Source: Chloroflexota bacterium (GTDB lineage: Bacteria; Chloroflexota; Dehalococcoidia; Lucifugimonadales; Lucifugimonadaceae). From it: 18,799 nt of DNA. How positions within the stretch are numbered: position 1 is the stretch's first letter; the number at the start of each line of letters is the position of its first letter. Below are positions 7,606 to 17,007 of this stretch, in pieces. The notes under the pieces were generated by a model, which worked only from the letters and a program-made list of their open reading frames with translations, had not been told where the DNA came from and made no database searches. The DNA lies in contig PASL01000033.1 of assembly GCA_002712125.1 (NCBI GenBank), forward strand, positions 1 to 18,799, written 5' to 3'. The translations under genes were made by a program, and so were the position numbers.

Positions 7606-10600
7606 TGCCTCTTATAGCTATATTTAAATTAATTCCAAAGTCCTTATCAGTTCTTTTACCGGTTAAACGAGAATCATTTTCTCTATACTCATAAAATAAA
7701 CTTCCAGAAACATCATCAGTTAAAGCATATGTGAATCTTAAAACTCCTTTTCTAGTATTAGTAAAGTTTTGCTCAACAAAATTAATTTTATCCTTTGAAC
7801 CTTCTTCTTTTTTTGTAGATAAATCTATATTAAAAGTAATATTAAAATTATTTTTTAAATTAATTTTTCTTTCAACAAATGGAAGCTTAAAACGAATTCC
7901 TTTAGAAAAATTGTAAGTTATTGTAGTTAAAATACTATTATCTGAAATATAAGTTAAACCATTAGCTACTTCATCTAAAGTATGAGTGATGTTACTCCTA
8001 ATATTTGTTGAAATTCCATTTTTAAAAGTTGTACTAATACCTATTAAAGGAGAGAATGATCTAGAAATTCTAGAAAATTGTAAGAATTCAGAATATTCAT
8101 CTTGAAAAGAATTAATATCAAATAAATTAATTGCAGAAAAACCTGCTTCATCAAATTTCCAAGATAGATTTTGCTTTCCAGAAAATACATGTTCCAGAGA
8201 AATGGAATTAACATACGGATTTAGAAAACTAATTTTTTCAAGTCCTCCTATTCTAAGCGTCCAATTTGAAAATGGGAATCCTTCAGAAAGATAATCTCCA
8301 AACGATATATAATCTCTATTTATTGATCTAATATCCACACTATATCCATTAATATTAGATGAAATACTTTCATTAAATGATATTGAAAGATTAGTTTGAG
8401 GATTAAATCTTATTCCTGTTCTGGCACTAAATGATTTTTTAACATCAATATTACCTGTATTAAACCCAACTTCTGGGATCGAACCAATTTCACTATTTTC
8501 ATCAAAACCTAAACGATATTTTAATGGAATATCATCAGATACACCAAGTGAATTTCTATTTACTACATCAGTTATACTAAAAGATAATGGTTCAATTTTT
8601 TTTGATTCGTTATAAATTCTTTCAATAAATAAGTTATTTTTTAATGACTTTTTCATGTTAGAAGAATTTTTGTCAAAATCTTTATTTTTTTCGTTGTCTT
8701 CTTCCTCTTCACTTTTTAAACCTCTAGATCTAGATCTTGATGATGTTGTCGATTTTTTCTTCTCAAGTGGAGTATAAAAAATTTCTATTATTTCAGTTGG
8801 TGATATTGAAAAATTCACACCTATATTTTTTGATAATTTTACATTAGCTGCATCTACTACACTGTTTAATGGCTTATTCCAAACATAATTTGAATTGTAT
8901 GTAAAATTTGGTTTAAACCAATCTATCCATTGTGGGCTAAAATTATAATTAAATGTTTCATTTGAATTGGTAAGCTTTCCAACTTTCAATTGACTTAAAA
9001 CCTCATCTCTAAAATCTGACATATCACTACGGATATTTTTATTGTATGAAATTTGTGAGTTATCAAACACTTTATAATTAACTATAAATTTTCTTTCAAG
9101 ACCTAAAGTAAAATCTTCGACTAAATCACTATTCCTCCTCGCTAATTTTTCTGTCAAATTTCTATTTATATTCATTCCAGTAGAAAATGTGGTTGGAGTA
9201 TAGAAAAATTTGGTTTTGCTCAATTTTTCTCCAATAAAAGGAATATTTTCTGTCCATTTAAAAGCTTCTAAATAATTATCAGATGGAAAACGTAAGTTAT
9301 AATCTATGTTAGTATTTACTCTATTAATATCTACCGATTCCATAATAACATCTGATTTTTGCTGTGTTGATATTCGAAAACCTGCACTGATATTATCTAT
9401 TGAATATTTAATAATAGGATTTTCAGATTTTACTTTTTTCGAAATTTTCCCGCTAAGATTTACAGTAGAAGATTTTACTAAAATTGAATCTGGTGCCGAT
9501 CCATTGGTACGTATATCTGTACCTGGATAAAATTTTGGAGAATTATTAATTGAATTATAACTTAAATTAACAGGGAAAGAAATTCCAAGGCTACTCGGGA
9601 AAAAATTGCCTAACTGAAAATTATTATTGACTACAAGATTCTCAACTGTTTGATTTGAACCTATCCTTTCTTGAAGAATATGAAAATCTGCATCTTTTCT
9701 ATTGTATGAAATTGTCGTTTCACTAAAATCAGATAAGTTAAATTTTGATTTCAAACGTACTGCCATTCCAGTTTCTTTTTTGACACCACTCAGTCTTAAT
9801 TCATCTAGCCATATTTCACCACTTATCGGATGCTCAGAACTATTTTCAATACCAACAATGAAATATTGAAGTCTTGATAGTGAAGGATTTCCAATAATTT
9901 CAATATTTTCATATATATTATTATTTTGATCAATAAAACTATATTCTTTGTAATCTAAAGAATCACTAAAAGTGTCATTAGCATTTAATAATTCAATTGA
10001 TTCAAGTGTTTTATTTTTTAGATCGGTTAACCAATTTAAATCTAAATCAATTTCATTTCTTTTTTGATCTTCATCCCATGTATCATAAACGGGCTTTGTG
10101 ACTTTATAATATTCATCTCCATTACCAAACTGAATAAATAATTTTAGATCTGTTTCTTGGTCTGTTGCAAATTCGCTATTACCATAAACAAACATTTTCA
10201 TTCTATCATACATTAAAAAACTTTGACCCCTTTTTTCATCAATTGCTAAGATTTTTTTTGCTGCTCCTTTATACTGTGGTTCTAAATTATTAAATCTTAA
10301 AACCAAGGATTGTTCTTTTGATCTAATATCATTGATTTGATCATATTCACCAAATACACCCTTAGGAGGTATATAGTCAGGATTATCTTCATCATTAATT
10401 ACAGATACAATGAAAGTACTGTCTTGTAATGTATAAGAATCTTGACTGGTTATTGAAGTACCTAATTCTTTCCATGCATTTCCTACTAATTCAATTTTAG
10501 CAATTTCAAGTTGAGTAGGTTCAGTTACACCAGAAACAACTAGTCGAACTGATCTTATTTCACTTAAAGAAATATCTTGCACCTTATCAAAATGACTCAA

Positions 10601-13600
10601 GGGAATTCTAATGAGTTTCCAACCTGTTTTAATTCCATTGACTTCTGTTGATCCTTCAACATATGTACTATCGTTTAAAGAAATTGTTTTTGTAAAATAA
10701 TCATTTGATCTATCTAAAAAACCCGATTTATCTAAGTCTTCAGTATCTGGGAATTTACCACCAGCTTGAATTCTTTCACCGCTACCATTCCCTTCAGTAC
10801 CATTCACTTTAGTATAATTTTGGCTTCCTTCAATATAATCCCAATCATCTCCGTTAGGATCATTAGGATCTATATCAAGTGAATTATTAATTAACTGTGA
10901 TTCACCATTCGCAAGTAATTCAGAAAATGTTAGGCCATTCTCATCTAAACAACCACCAAAACCATCCTCAAAAGAGTTAAAACAACCATCTAATCCGGTA
11001 TCTTCACTTTCCTCTAGCAAACCATTACCTAAAGCTAATCCAGCCTCTGGAACATCTTCTGTATTTAGTAATCCATCTCCATTATAGTCTTCACTAATAT
11101 TACCCAAATCAATAGTTAAATTTCCTTCTTCTCCTTTCAGCCAAATTTCAAAAAATCTACTTCTAGTTTGATCATAATCACCAACAAACATAGGTGTTGT
11201 AATCCCAGCCCAAAGAGAATCTGGATTGGTTTCTAGTTGTGCTTGTTGGGGTTCATATTTTAAAACTAAGATATCAGTTGTTAAATTTTGAGCTCTTTGC
11301 GATGTAGATACATTTGGCCATATGGAATTAGTTAATATTTGAGAATATGGGTTATACCAATGCATCTTTAACCTTTTTCTTTGATCGTATTCTGCATTTG
11401 AAGATAAATCTACAGGTGCTGATGAAATATTCCAGAATCTTCTTAAAATTGATGGATTAGTTATTCTTTTAGAACCTTCAAAATCATCAATAAATGCTAC
11501 ACCATTATTATCATTGGTTCCAGGCGATGAAATAGAATTAGGATTTGGGAGTACTTGAGCAATTTCTCCTTCAATAGAAAAATTTGATAATTTTTCAGCA
11601 TTAAATATTTTTAATTGATTTATTCTACTTGATAGATTTTCTAAATCTCTTTCATACCTACCATTTATATCCCATATAAAATTTTGAATTGGTTCATACC
11701 CAACTTCTACTTTTTCATTAACAATATCTTGATTGTAATATAGTGCTGTTATCCCTAAAAAAGATGTCTCATTAAAATCTATTTGTGCTCTCGATCCAGC
11801 CATAATCTTTCTATCAAACGAAACAAGCTCGTGCTTATCATAAGTAATTTCTAAATCAGTGCTAGGGTCTATTTCGCCAGTCAAAATAATCATTCCTGAA
11901 AAATAGTCTATTTGATAATCCTGTCCTTTAATTAACTTTTCTCCATTTGAATAAATTTCTTCACTTCCTTCAACTAATGTAAAACCAAGATTAATGGTTG
12001 AAGTAGGGCTAGCATAACTCGCATTTATAGTAAATCTGGAATCTCCTATATACTCTGTTCTGTTAGTAGAAGTGTACATTTTACCTTCCTGAAGCAATAG
12101 CGATAAATTGGTATTGTCATTACCACCTTCAATAACATCGCTGGATACAAAAGGCAGTAATGATGGTAAGTGAATTTCCCCTGCAGCTAAATTAACAATA
12201 TTTGGATTATTATAATCTATCAGCTCATCAGGAGATTGTGAACCTGTTTGATTAAAATTATCTAATCCAAAAAGATTTAAAAATGTATTCCCATTATTGT
12301 CTCTATCGCTAACTGGAGTTGAAAAATTATCCACAATCTGAACTTCGAATTCATCAGTATTTATATTTGTTCCACCAAGTGAATAGACATTTTTAAACAT
12401 CAAATCCCATGCAGGATGGTTAGGATGAGAAGACTGCGCCTTAATCATTTTGAGCATTAAGCTATCATTATCTTCAGAAATTTCTTGACCAACACTATAA
12501 ATTATTTCTCCAGAAACTCTATCAACAAGCTGATAATGTGCTGCTATTATTTCATTCTGCAAAGTACTCTGCATTCTAATAAATCCTAAATCTTCATTTA
12601 TTGTATAATCTGAACCTCTTTCCAATCTTAAAAAAGTGCCTTCCTTGCTTTTATCGGGGAATAAATCTTGATTATTAGGATCAATGTATGCAATACCAGG
12701 ATCTGCTTTTGGATTATTTGAAGCATCAATTTTGTAAAGCTCAAAATTTCTTACCACAATATTCCCAATTGGATGTAAACCATCAACTAAAGGATAGTAT
12801 GACGGAATATTTAAATTAAACCCGCTATCTCCTATACTTTCATTGATACCATTTCTAAACCATTCATGAATGAAAAAATATAAATTTTTTCTATAATCAT
12901 AGTCTTGTATCAAATTCAGCTTTAATTCTGAAGTACCTTTGTATTTTTGCGATTGTTTTTTGGTTTTTTCAATTGAAGCTATTGATGTAATATTGATTGG
13001 ACCTAATTTTGAAAGAGCCTTGATTCCAAAGAGTCCCTGGTTTTGACCAGAAAATGTAACAAATTCAGTTGATGGTAAAGTTAGTGATACATTTCCTAAT
13101 TCTAACTTTTGCAATATATCATCTTCATCTCCTTTGTAATCAATTCTAATAGTATTTTCCCAATCAAAATCTCTTTCTGAATTTTGGTCAAGAGAAACCG
13201 TAATTCTATCTCCGATACTACCTTTTACCTGAAGTTGTTGTTTTTGGTCAAATTTGAAATTAGTTCTTTCTTGCTCCTTATATGAAGATCTCACAAGTTC
13301 CTGATCCTGATTAACAAGCTTACCACTTAAATTAATATTACCTTGTACTCTCAAAGAAGCTTTTCCAAGATTACCTAAATCAATTTCAGCTATTTTTCTA
13401 AACTTATCAGGTTTCTTATTTAATGTTGTGTCTGATGATGATAGTGTAAATTGTTGTGATAAATTAAATTCTTGGTTTGTCAGAAAAAGATTTTGGATAT
13501 AGTCATCAAATGAAGCAATATATGGAAGACCATTTGAGTTATTCAAAAAATTTTGAGTAATAGTTATTTTTTCAAAAGAACTATCAAAATCAATATAGTA

Positions 13601-13771
13601 TTTGAAAAACTTTTTATCGAATGAAAAAATATTTATTGGGTAATTAGAAATGCTATTTAATGAATAGTTAATTTTTTTCTTATTTTTAAATGGATCAATA
13701 GAAATCGAATCAAAAGGTTGATTGCTCCATGATATACTTAAACTAATTATAAATAGAATTATTTTTTTCAT
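7598..13771 (-). CDS. sprA: Type IX secretion outer-membrane translocon SprA/Sov
   Basis: Giant outer-membrane beta-barrel that forms the T9SS export channel; it is also needed for gliding in Bacteroidetes. At 2057 aa it is somewhat shorter than Bacteroidetes SprA/Sov (about 2400-2500). A signal peptide (MKKIILFIISLSISWS, 1-16) is followed by family-typical blocks. The region around residues 130-270 carries LRVQGNINLSGKL, LQVKGSIGDRITVSLDQNSE and LELGNVSLTLPSTEFVTFSGQNQGLFG in sequence. A later YNRKDADFHILQERIG block leads into many amphipathic beta strands up to the end. An acidic stretch at 895-1024 contains calcium-loop-like sequences. A charged, low-complexity insert (SRSRSR 1678-1683, EEEED 1688-1692) probably forms a loop. 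The ATG overlaps the rdgB stop by one base (TAATG). Confidence 0.92.
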   Translation of the reverse strand: MKKIILFIISLSISWSNQPFDSISIDPFKNKKKINYSLNSISNYPINIFSFDKKFFKYYIDFDSSFEKITITQNFLNNSNGLPYIASFDDYIQNLFLTNQEFNLSQQFTLSSSDTTLNKKPDKFRKIAEIDLGNLGKASLRVQGNINLSGKLVNQDQELVRSSYKEQERTNFKFDQKQQLQVKGSIGDRITVSLDQNSERDFDWENTIRIDYKGDEDDILQKLELGNVSLTLPSTEFVTFSGQNQGLFGIKALSKLGPINITSIASIEKTKKQSQKYKGTSELKLNLIQDYDYRKNLYFFIHEWFRNGINESIGDSGFNLNIPSYYPLVDGLHPIGNIVVRNFELYKIDASNNPKADPGIAYIDPNNQDLFPDKSKEGTFLRLERGSDYTINEDLGFIRMQSTLQNEIIAAHYQLVDRVSGEIIYSVGQEISEDNDSLMLKMIKAQSSHPNHPAWDLMFKNVYSLGGTNINTDEFEVQIVDNFSTPVSDRDNNGNTFLNLFGLDNFNQTGSQSPDELIDYNNPNIVNLAAGEIHLPSLLPFVSSDVIEGGNDNTNLSLLLQEGKMYTSTNRTEYIGDSRFTINASYASPTSTINLGFTLVEGSEEIYSNGEKLIKGQDYQIDYFSGMIILTGEIDPSTDLEITYDKHELVSFDRKIMAGSRAQIDFNETSFLGITALYYNQDIVNEKVEVGYEPIQNFIWDINGRYERDLENLSSRINQLKIFNAEKLSNFSIEGEIAQVLPNPNSISSPGTNDNNGVAFIDDFEGSKRITNPSILRRFWNISSAPVDLSSNAEYDQRKRLKMHWYNPYSQILTNSIWPNVSTSQRAQNLTTDILVLKYEPQQAQLETNPDSLWAGITTPMFVGDYDQTRSRFFEIWLKGEEGNLTIDLGNISEDYNGDGLLNTEDVPEAGLALGNGLLEESEDTGLDGCFNSFEDGFGGCLDENGLTFSELLANGESQLINNSLDIDPNDPNGDDWDYIEGSQNYTKVNGTEGNGSGERIQAGGKFPDTEDLDKSGFLDRSNDYFTKTISLNDSTYVEGSTEVNGIKTGWKLIRIPLSHFDKVQDISLSEIRSVRLVVSGVTEPTQLEIAKIELVGNAWKELGTSITSQDSYTLQDSTFIVSVINDEDNPDYIPPKGVFGEYDQINDIRSKEQSLVLRFNNLEPQYKGAAKKILAIDEKRGQSFLMYDRMKMFVYGNSEFATDQETDLKLFIQFGNGDEYYKVTKPVYDTWDEDQKRNEIDLDLNWLTDLKNKTLESIELLNANDTFSDSLDYKEYSFIDQNNNIYENIEIIGNPSLSRLQYFIVGIENSSEHPISGEIWLDELRLSGVKKETGMAVRLKSKFNLSDFSETTISYNRKDADFHILQERIGSNQTVENLVVNNNFQLGNFFPSSLGISFPVNLSYNSINNSPKFYPGTDIRTNGSAPDSILVKSSTVNLSGKISKKVKSENPIIKYSIDNISAGFRISTQQKSDVIMESVDINRVNTNIDYNLRFPSDNYLEAFKWTENIPFIGEKLSKTKFFYTPTTFSTGMNINRNLTEKLARRNSDLVEDFTLGLERKFIVNYKVFDNSQISYNKNIRSDMSDFRDEVLSQLKVGKLTNSNETFNYNFSPQWIDWFKPNFTYNSNYVWNKPLNSVVDAANVKLSKNIGVNFSISPTEIIEIFYTPLEKKKSTTSSRSRSRGLKSEEEEDNEKNKDFDKNSSNMKKSLKNNLFIERIYNESKKIEPLSFSITDVVNRNSLGVSDDIPLKYRLGFDENSEIGSIPEVGFNTGNIDVKKSFSARTGIRFNPQTNLSISFNESISSNINGYSVDIRSINRDYISFGDYLSEGFPFSNWTLRIGGLEKISFLNPYVNSISLEHVFSGKQNLSWKFDEAGFSAINLFDINSFQDEYSEFLQFSRISRSFSPLIGISTTFKNGISTNIRSNITHTLDEVANGLTYISDNSILTTITYNFSKGIRFKLPFVERKINLKNNFNITFNIDLSTKKEEGSKDKINFVEQNFTNTRKGVLRFTYALTDDVSGSLFYEYRENDSRLTGKRTDKDFGINLNIAIRGNE

Positions 13772-14361
13772 TAATATATATTTTTAATCTTTAAAATAAA
13801 TTTCTTTATTGCCATTCCTCTATGGCTAACCTCATTTTTTAATTCTGGTTTCATTTCAGCTAATGACATTTTAAAATCATTAAAATAGAAAATAGGATCA
13901 TAACCGAATCCTCCTGTTCCTTTTTTTGATTTTAGAATTTCTCCCTCAATTCTTCCTTCAACAGAAAAATCGTTAATACCATCAACATAAGAAATTATTG
14001 TACGAAATCTTGCAGTTCGTGCACTATTTTCTGCGCTCTTTAAGTTATATAAAAGTTTTTTTATGTTTTCATCATTAGTTGCATTTACTCCAGCATATCT
14101 AGCTGTAAATAGTCCAGGGTCTCCATTTAATGCATCAACTTCTAAAACTGTATCATCTGCAATAGAAGCAATTTTTGTATGATCGAACGAAGCTCTAGAT
14201 TTTTTAAACGAATTTTCTTCAATAGTGTTTCCATCTTCAATTATTTCTCCAATTTGAGGAAAATCTTCTAAAGATAATATATGATTAAAAAATGGTTGAA
14301 TCTTTGCAGATATTTCTGATACTTTGTGTTTGTTCGAAGAAGCAATAACAATTTTTTTCAT
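13771..14361 (-). CDS. rdgB: dITP/XTP pyrophosphatase (RdgB/HAM1 family)
   Basis: House-cleaning enzyme that hydrolyses non-canonical purine nucleoside triphosphates (dITP, XTP) to monophosphates and so prevents their incorporation. The 196 aa length is normal. Motifs are SSNKHK (8-13, the [ST]xNxxK nucleotide site), E49-N50, ADDT (68-71; D70 catalytic, with Thr where Ser is usual), DPGLFTARYAG (81-91), GTGGFGYDPIF (148-158) and SHRG (179-182). The gene is the first of the operon leading into sprA, and its TAA stop shares a base with the sprA ATG. The 71-base gap upstream, shared with the tRNA-Phe gene on the other strand, must hold promoters for both. I could not identify convincing -35/-10 pairs there. 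Confidence 0.95.
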   Translation of the reverse strand: MKKIVIASSNKHKVSEISAKIQPFFNHILSLEDFPQIGEIIEDGNTIEENSFKKSRASFDHTKIASIADDTVLEVDALNGDPGLFTARYAGVNATNDENIKKLLYNLKSAENSARTARFRTIISYVDGINDFSVEGRIEGEILKSKKGTGGFGYDPIFYFNDFKMSLAEMKPELKNEVSHRGMAIKKFILKIKNIY

Positions 14362-14432
14362 TTCTTAAACTAATAAATATTTATGTGTTTTTTAAATAAC
14401 TAATATTGCTTACTTTTTCAGGCAATTTTGTT

Positions 14433-14505
<73 letters not shown>

Positions 14506-14514
14506 CTTTTAATT

Positions 14515-15048
14515 ATGAATCTCATTAAAAAAAATACATTACTTATAGTTTTAGCTATATTTTTTTTGATTTTCGTTGGGTCATTTCTCAGACAGCCTAA
14601 AATTTATACATTTTCAAAAGAACAATTAGTTCCAAGTGACCTTGATACTGTTTTTGAATTTTTTTCAAGACCTGAAAATCTAGAAAAAATAACTCCTTCA
14701 TCTATGGGATTTAATATTATTACTCCATCACCAATTGAAATGAAGGAAGGTGCAATCATTGATTATACTGTTAAAATTATGGGAGTTCCAATGCGATGGA
14801 GAACAATGATTACCAGCTACAAGAAAAATGAATTTTTTGTTGATGAACAACTCAAAGGTCCTTACAGCTTTTGGCACCATAAACATTCATTTAAAGAAGT
14901 TGATGGAGGTGTGTTAATAATAGATGAGATTACCTATGCCCTTCCAATACAAGCATTTAGAAAAATTGTCCATCCAATTTTAATCAAACCTCAGCTTGAT
15001 CAAATCTTTAATTTCAGATTTCAAATTATTAAAGATAAATTCAAGTAA
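14515..15048 (+). CDS. Membrane-anchored SRPBCC (START/polyketide-cyclase-like) protein
   Basis: Small ligand-binding-fold protein of unknown ligand. The ATG at 14515 gives 177 aa; an upstream in-frame GTG lies inside the tRNA and is rejected. A single hydrophobic helix (about 8-24) precedes the SRPBCC domain (about 32-177). The domain carries the family pattern FFSRPENLEKITPSSMGF (49-66), then MRWRTMIT (93-100), VDEQLKGPYSFWHHKHSF (109-126) and DEITYALP (137-144). Most relatives lack the N-terminal membrane helix. No Shine-Dalgarno sequence is visible and the start lies 9 bases after the tRNA end, so the message may be released by tRNA 3' processing with a very short leader. The stop overlaps the next ATG by one base. 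Confidence 0.82.
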   Translation: MNLIKKNTLLIVLAIFFLIFVGSFLRQPKIYTFSKEQLVPSDLDTVFEFFSRPENLEKITPSSMGFNIITPSPIEMKEGAIIDYTVKIMGVPMRWRTMITSYKKNEFFVDEQLKGPYSFWHHKHSFKEVDGGVLIIDEITYALPIQAFRKIVHPILIKPQLDQIFNFRFQIIKDKFK

Positions 15049-15584
15049 TGATTAATTATATTCTTTCTAAGTCAAACATAATGATAAATTATGTAGGTTT
15101 TACAATTGTTTGGTTTTCATGTGTTTATAGTGGAGCGAAAGGTGACCCATTTATTGCGCTAATTCCTACGTTCATTTTCCTTTTCCTACATTTTTTGATT
15201 GTTGCTGATCATTTGAAGGAAGAAATACAATTAATACTAATATCCATAATGTTTGGTTTAATTGTTGATTCAGGATTTTCAATTTTAGGCATAGTAAAGT
15301 ATAATGGTACATTAGAATTTGCCCCTAATTTAGCCCCACTATGGATCGTTTGTATGTGGGCGGGATTTACTGCACAAATTAATCATGTTATGAAATTCTT
15401 AATTGGCAGATATTTTCTAATAGCTTTTTATGGCCTACTTGCTCCATTAGCATATATTGCTGGAGAAGGTATAGGAGCTGCTTCAGTAACAAAAAATTAT
15501 TATTCTTATAGCATAATAAGTTGCTCTTGGGCAATGAGCTTAGTGCTTCTTTTCAAAATTTCAGAATATTTAATGAGAAAATAG
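15048..15584 (+). CDS. DUF2878-like integral membrane protein
   Basis: Polytopic inner-membrane protein of 178 aa with about five or six hydrophobic segments (near 13-30, 36-53, 60-80, 95-112, 120-140 and 155-173). The pattern of short loops with VDSGFSILGIVKYNG (73-87) and APLWIVCMWAGF (96-107) resembles the DUF2878 family, whose function is unknown; this is from memory of the family, not a search. The start at 15048 is chosen because TAATG joins it to the SRPBCC gene. A second ATG at 15081 begins a similar MINY sequence and is an alternative start. It is followed after one base by the efflux lipoprotein gene, so it is probably cotranscribed with the pump. Confidence 0.68.
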   Translation: MINYILSKSNIMINYVGFTIVWFSCVYSGAKGDPFIALIPTFIFLFLHFLIVADHLKEEIQLILISIMFGLIVDSGFSILGIVKYNGTLEFAPNLAPLWIVCMWAGFTAQINHVMKFLIGRYFLIAFYGLLAPLAYIAGEGIGAASVTKNYYSYSIISCSWAMSLVLLFKISEYLMRK

Positions 15585-15585
15585 A

Positions 15586-17007
15586 ATGAAAAGAGTTTTA
15601 TTTATTTCCACGATAATATTAATTGGTTGTGCAGTTAAGAAACCCATTGATCCTCAAAGAGTGATAGAATTTAATATCCCTGAGGATTGGGAAATAAATA
15701 TTGAAGAAAGCATTCAAAATAATGAAGATTGGTGGAAAGAATTTCAGGATGAAAATCTTGATTTATATCTAGAAAAATTTATAAGTCAAAATTTAAACCT
15801 TGAAAAAGCAATGCTTAATACTCGAAAAGCTAAACAGTTATCAGTAATGGCAACAGGCAATCTATTCCCTGCAATTTCAATTAATAGTGGTGCAGTTGAA
15901 TCAGAACAGAATACTGCTGGTATCCCCACAATATTTTCAGCATTATTAGGTCAATCAACAGATGAAGTAACTGTATTTAGTCAAGAAAATTATAACTTAT
16001 CTCTTGGTACTCAATGGGAAATTGATTTATGGGGGAAACTCAGACAAGGTAGAATAGCTTCTAAACAGCAATATTTGTCTGCAAAATATTATGAAAATTT
16101 TCTAAAACTTTCTTTAAGTGCAGAAGCAGTAAAACTTTACTACTCTATAGTTGAAGCCGAAAAAATATTACATAATTCATCTAAAAAACTTCAAAATGCA
16201 AAAATAATTTTTGAACTTTATTCCACCAGATATAAAAAAGGTAGTATCTCATCTAACAATTACCAACAATCAGAAATTTTATACAACGCAGCTAAATCAG
16301 ATAATGAAAATAAATTGTTAATATTAAATTCATTAAGAAGAGAGGCAAAAATCCTTGTTCAGGAGTACCCTTCCACTGAATTTTTGACAAAAAATGAATT
16401 TCCAAATATACTTCCTCACCTACCAAAAATTTTACCAGCGGATATTATTAAACGTCGACCAGATCTTATCTCTCAGCAATATAACTTACTTGCTGCCAAA
16501 GCATTAGATAAACAAGCTTTATTGTCTTTATTCCCATCATTTAGTCTGACAGGAAGCTTTGGAAGCTCATCTAATGATTTAGATAATCTAACTAATGAAG
16601 ATTTTTCCGTTTGGAGTAAAGGTGTTAATGTATTTTTACCAATTTTTAACGCTGGAAAACTAATAGCAAATAAAAAACTCGCTAAATCGAATAAAGAAAT
16701 TGCAATGCTTGATTTTGTTAATGCTGTTTTAACTGCTTATAAAGAAGTAGAAAGCGGATTGGAATCAGATTTGACGTCTAATCAAGCTTTGGAAATAATT
16801 AATCAAAATATTATTTTATCAGAAAATATCTATAATACAACCTATGAAGGATTCATAAAAGGATCTTCAACATTTGAGGACGTAATCAATGCGAATAATG
16901 CACTTTATAACAATCTAGATTTAAAAGCTCGATTAGAAAAAGTTCGCATAGAACAAAGAATAAATTTAATTTTGGCTCTTGGGGGAGGATTAGCATCAAA
17001 TGATTAA
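15586..17007 (+). CDS. Outer-membrane efflux lipoprotein, TolC/NodT family
   Basis: Outer-membrane channel of a tripartite RND pump. The lipobox LIGC puts the lipidated Cys at 15, typical of the NodT/OprM branch rather than TolC itself. The 473 aa length is standard. Family marks are EDWWKEFQDENLDLYLEKFI with LNLEKAMLNTRKAKQL near the N-terminus, the TQWEIDLWGKLRQGR motif near 143-157, and ILPADIIKRRPDLISQQYNLLAAKA near 282-306, followed by LFPSFSLTGSFG. The second half repeats the long coiled-coil helices. ATG follows the preceding stop by one base, and the end overlaps the adaptor gene by 8 bp (ATGATTAA). Confidence 0.93.
   Translation: MKRVLFISTIILIGCAVKKPIDPQRVIEFNIPEDWEINIEESIQNNEDWWKEFQDENLDLYLEKFISQNLNLEKAMLNTRKAKQLSVMATGNLFPAISINSGAVESEQNTAGIPTIFSALLGQSTDEVTVFSQENYNLSLGTQWEIDLWGKLRQGRIASKQQYLSAKYYENFLKLSLSAEAVKLYYSIVEAEKILHNSSKKLQNAKIIFELYSTRYKKGSISSNNYQQSEILYNAAKSDNENKLLILNSLRREAKILVQEYPSTEFLTKNEFPNILPHLPKILPADIIKRRPDLISQQYNLLAAKALDKQALLSLFPSFSLTGSFGSSSNDLDNLTNEDFSVWSKGVNVFLPIFNAGKLIANKKLAKSNKEIAMLDFVNAVLTAYKEVESGLESDLTSNQALEIINQNIILSENIYNTTYEGFIKGSSTFEDVINANNALYNNLDLKARLEKVRIEQRINLILALGGGLASND

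Noticed and set aside
14362..14432. Divergent promoters for rdgB and tRNA-Phe
   Set aside because: Promoters must be present, but no -35/-10 pair with good match and spacing could be picked out from the AT-rich background, so none is annotated.
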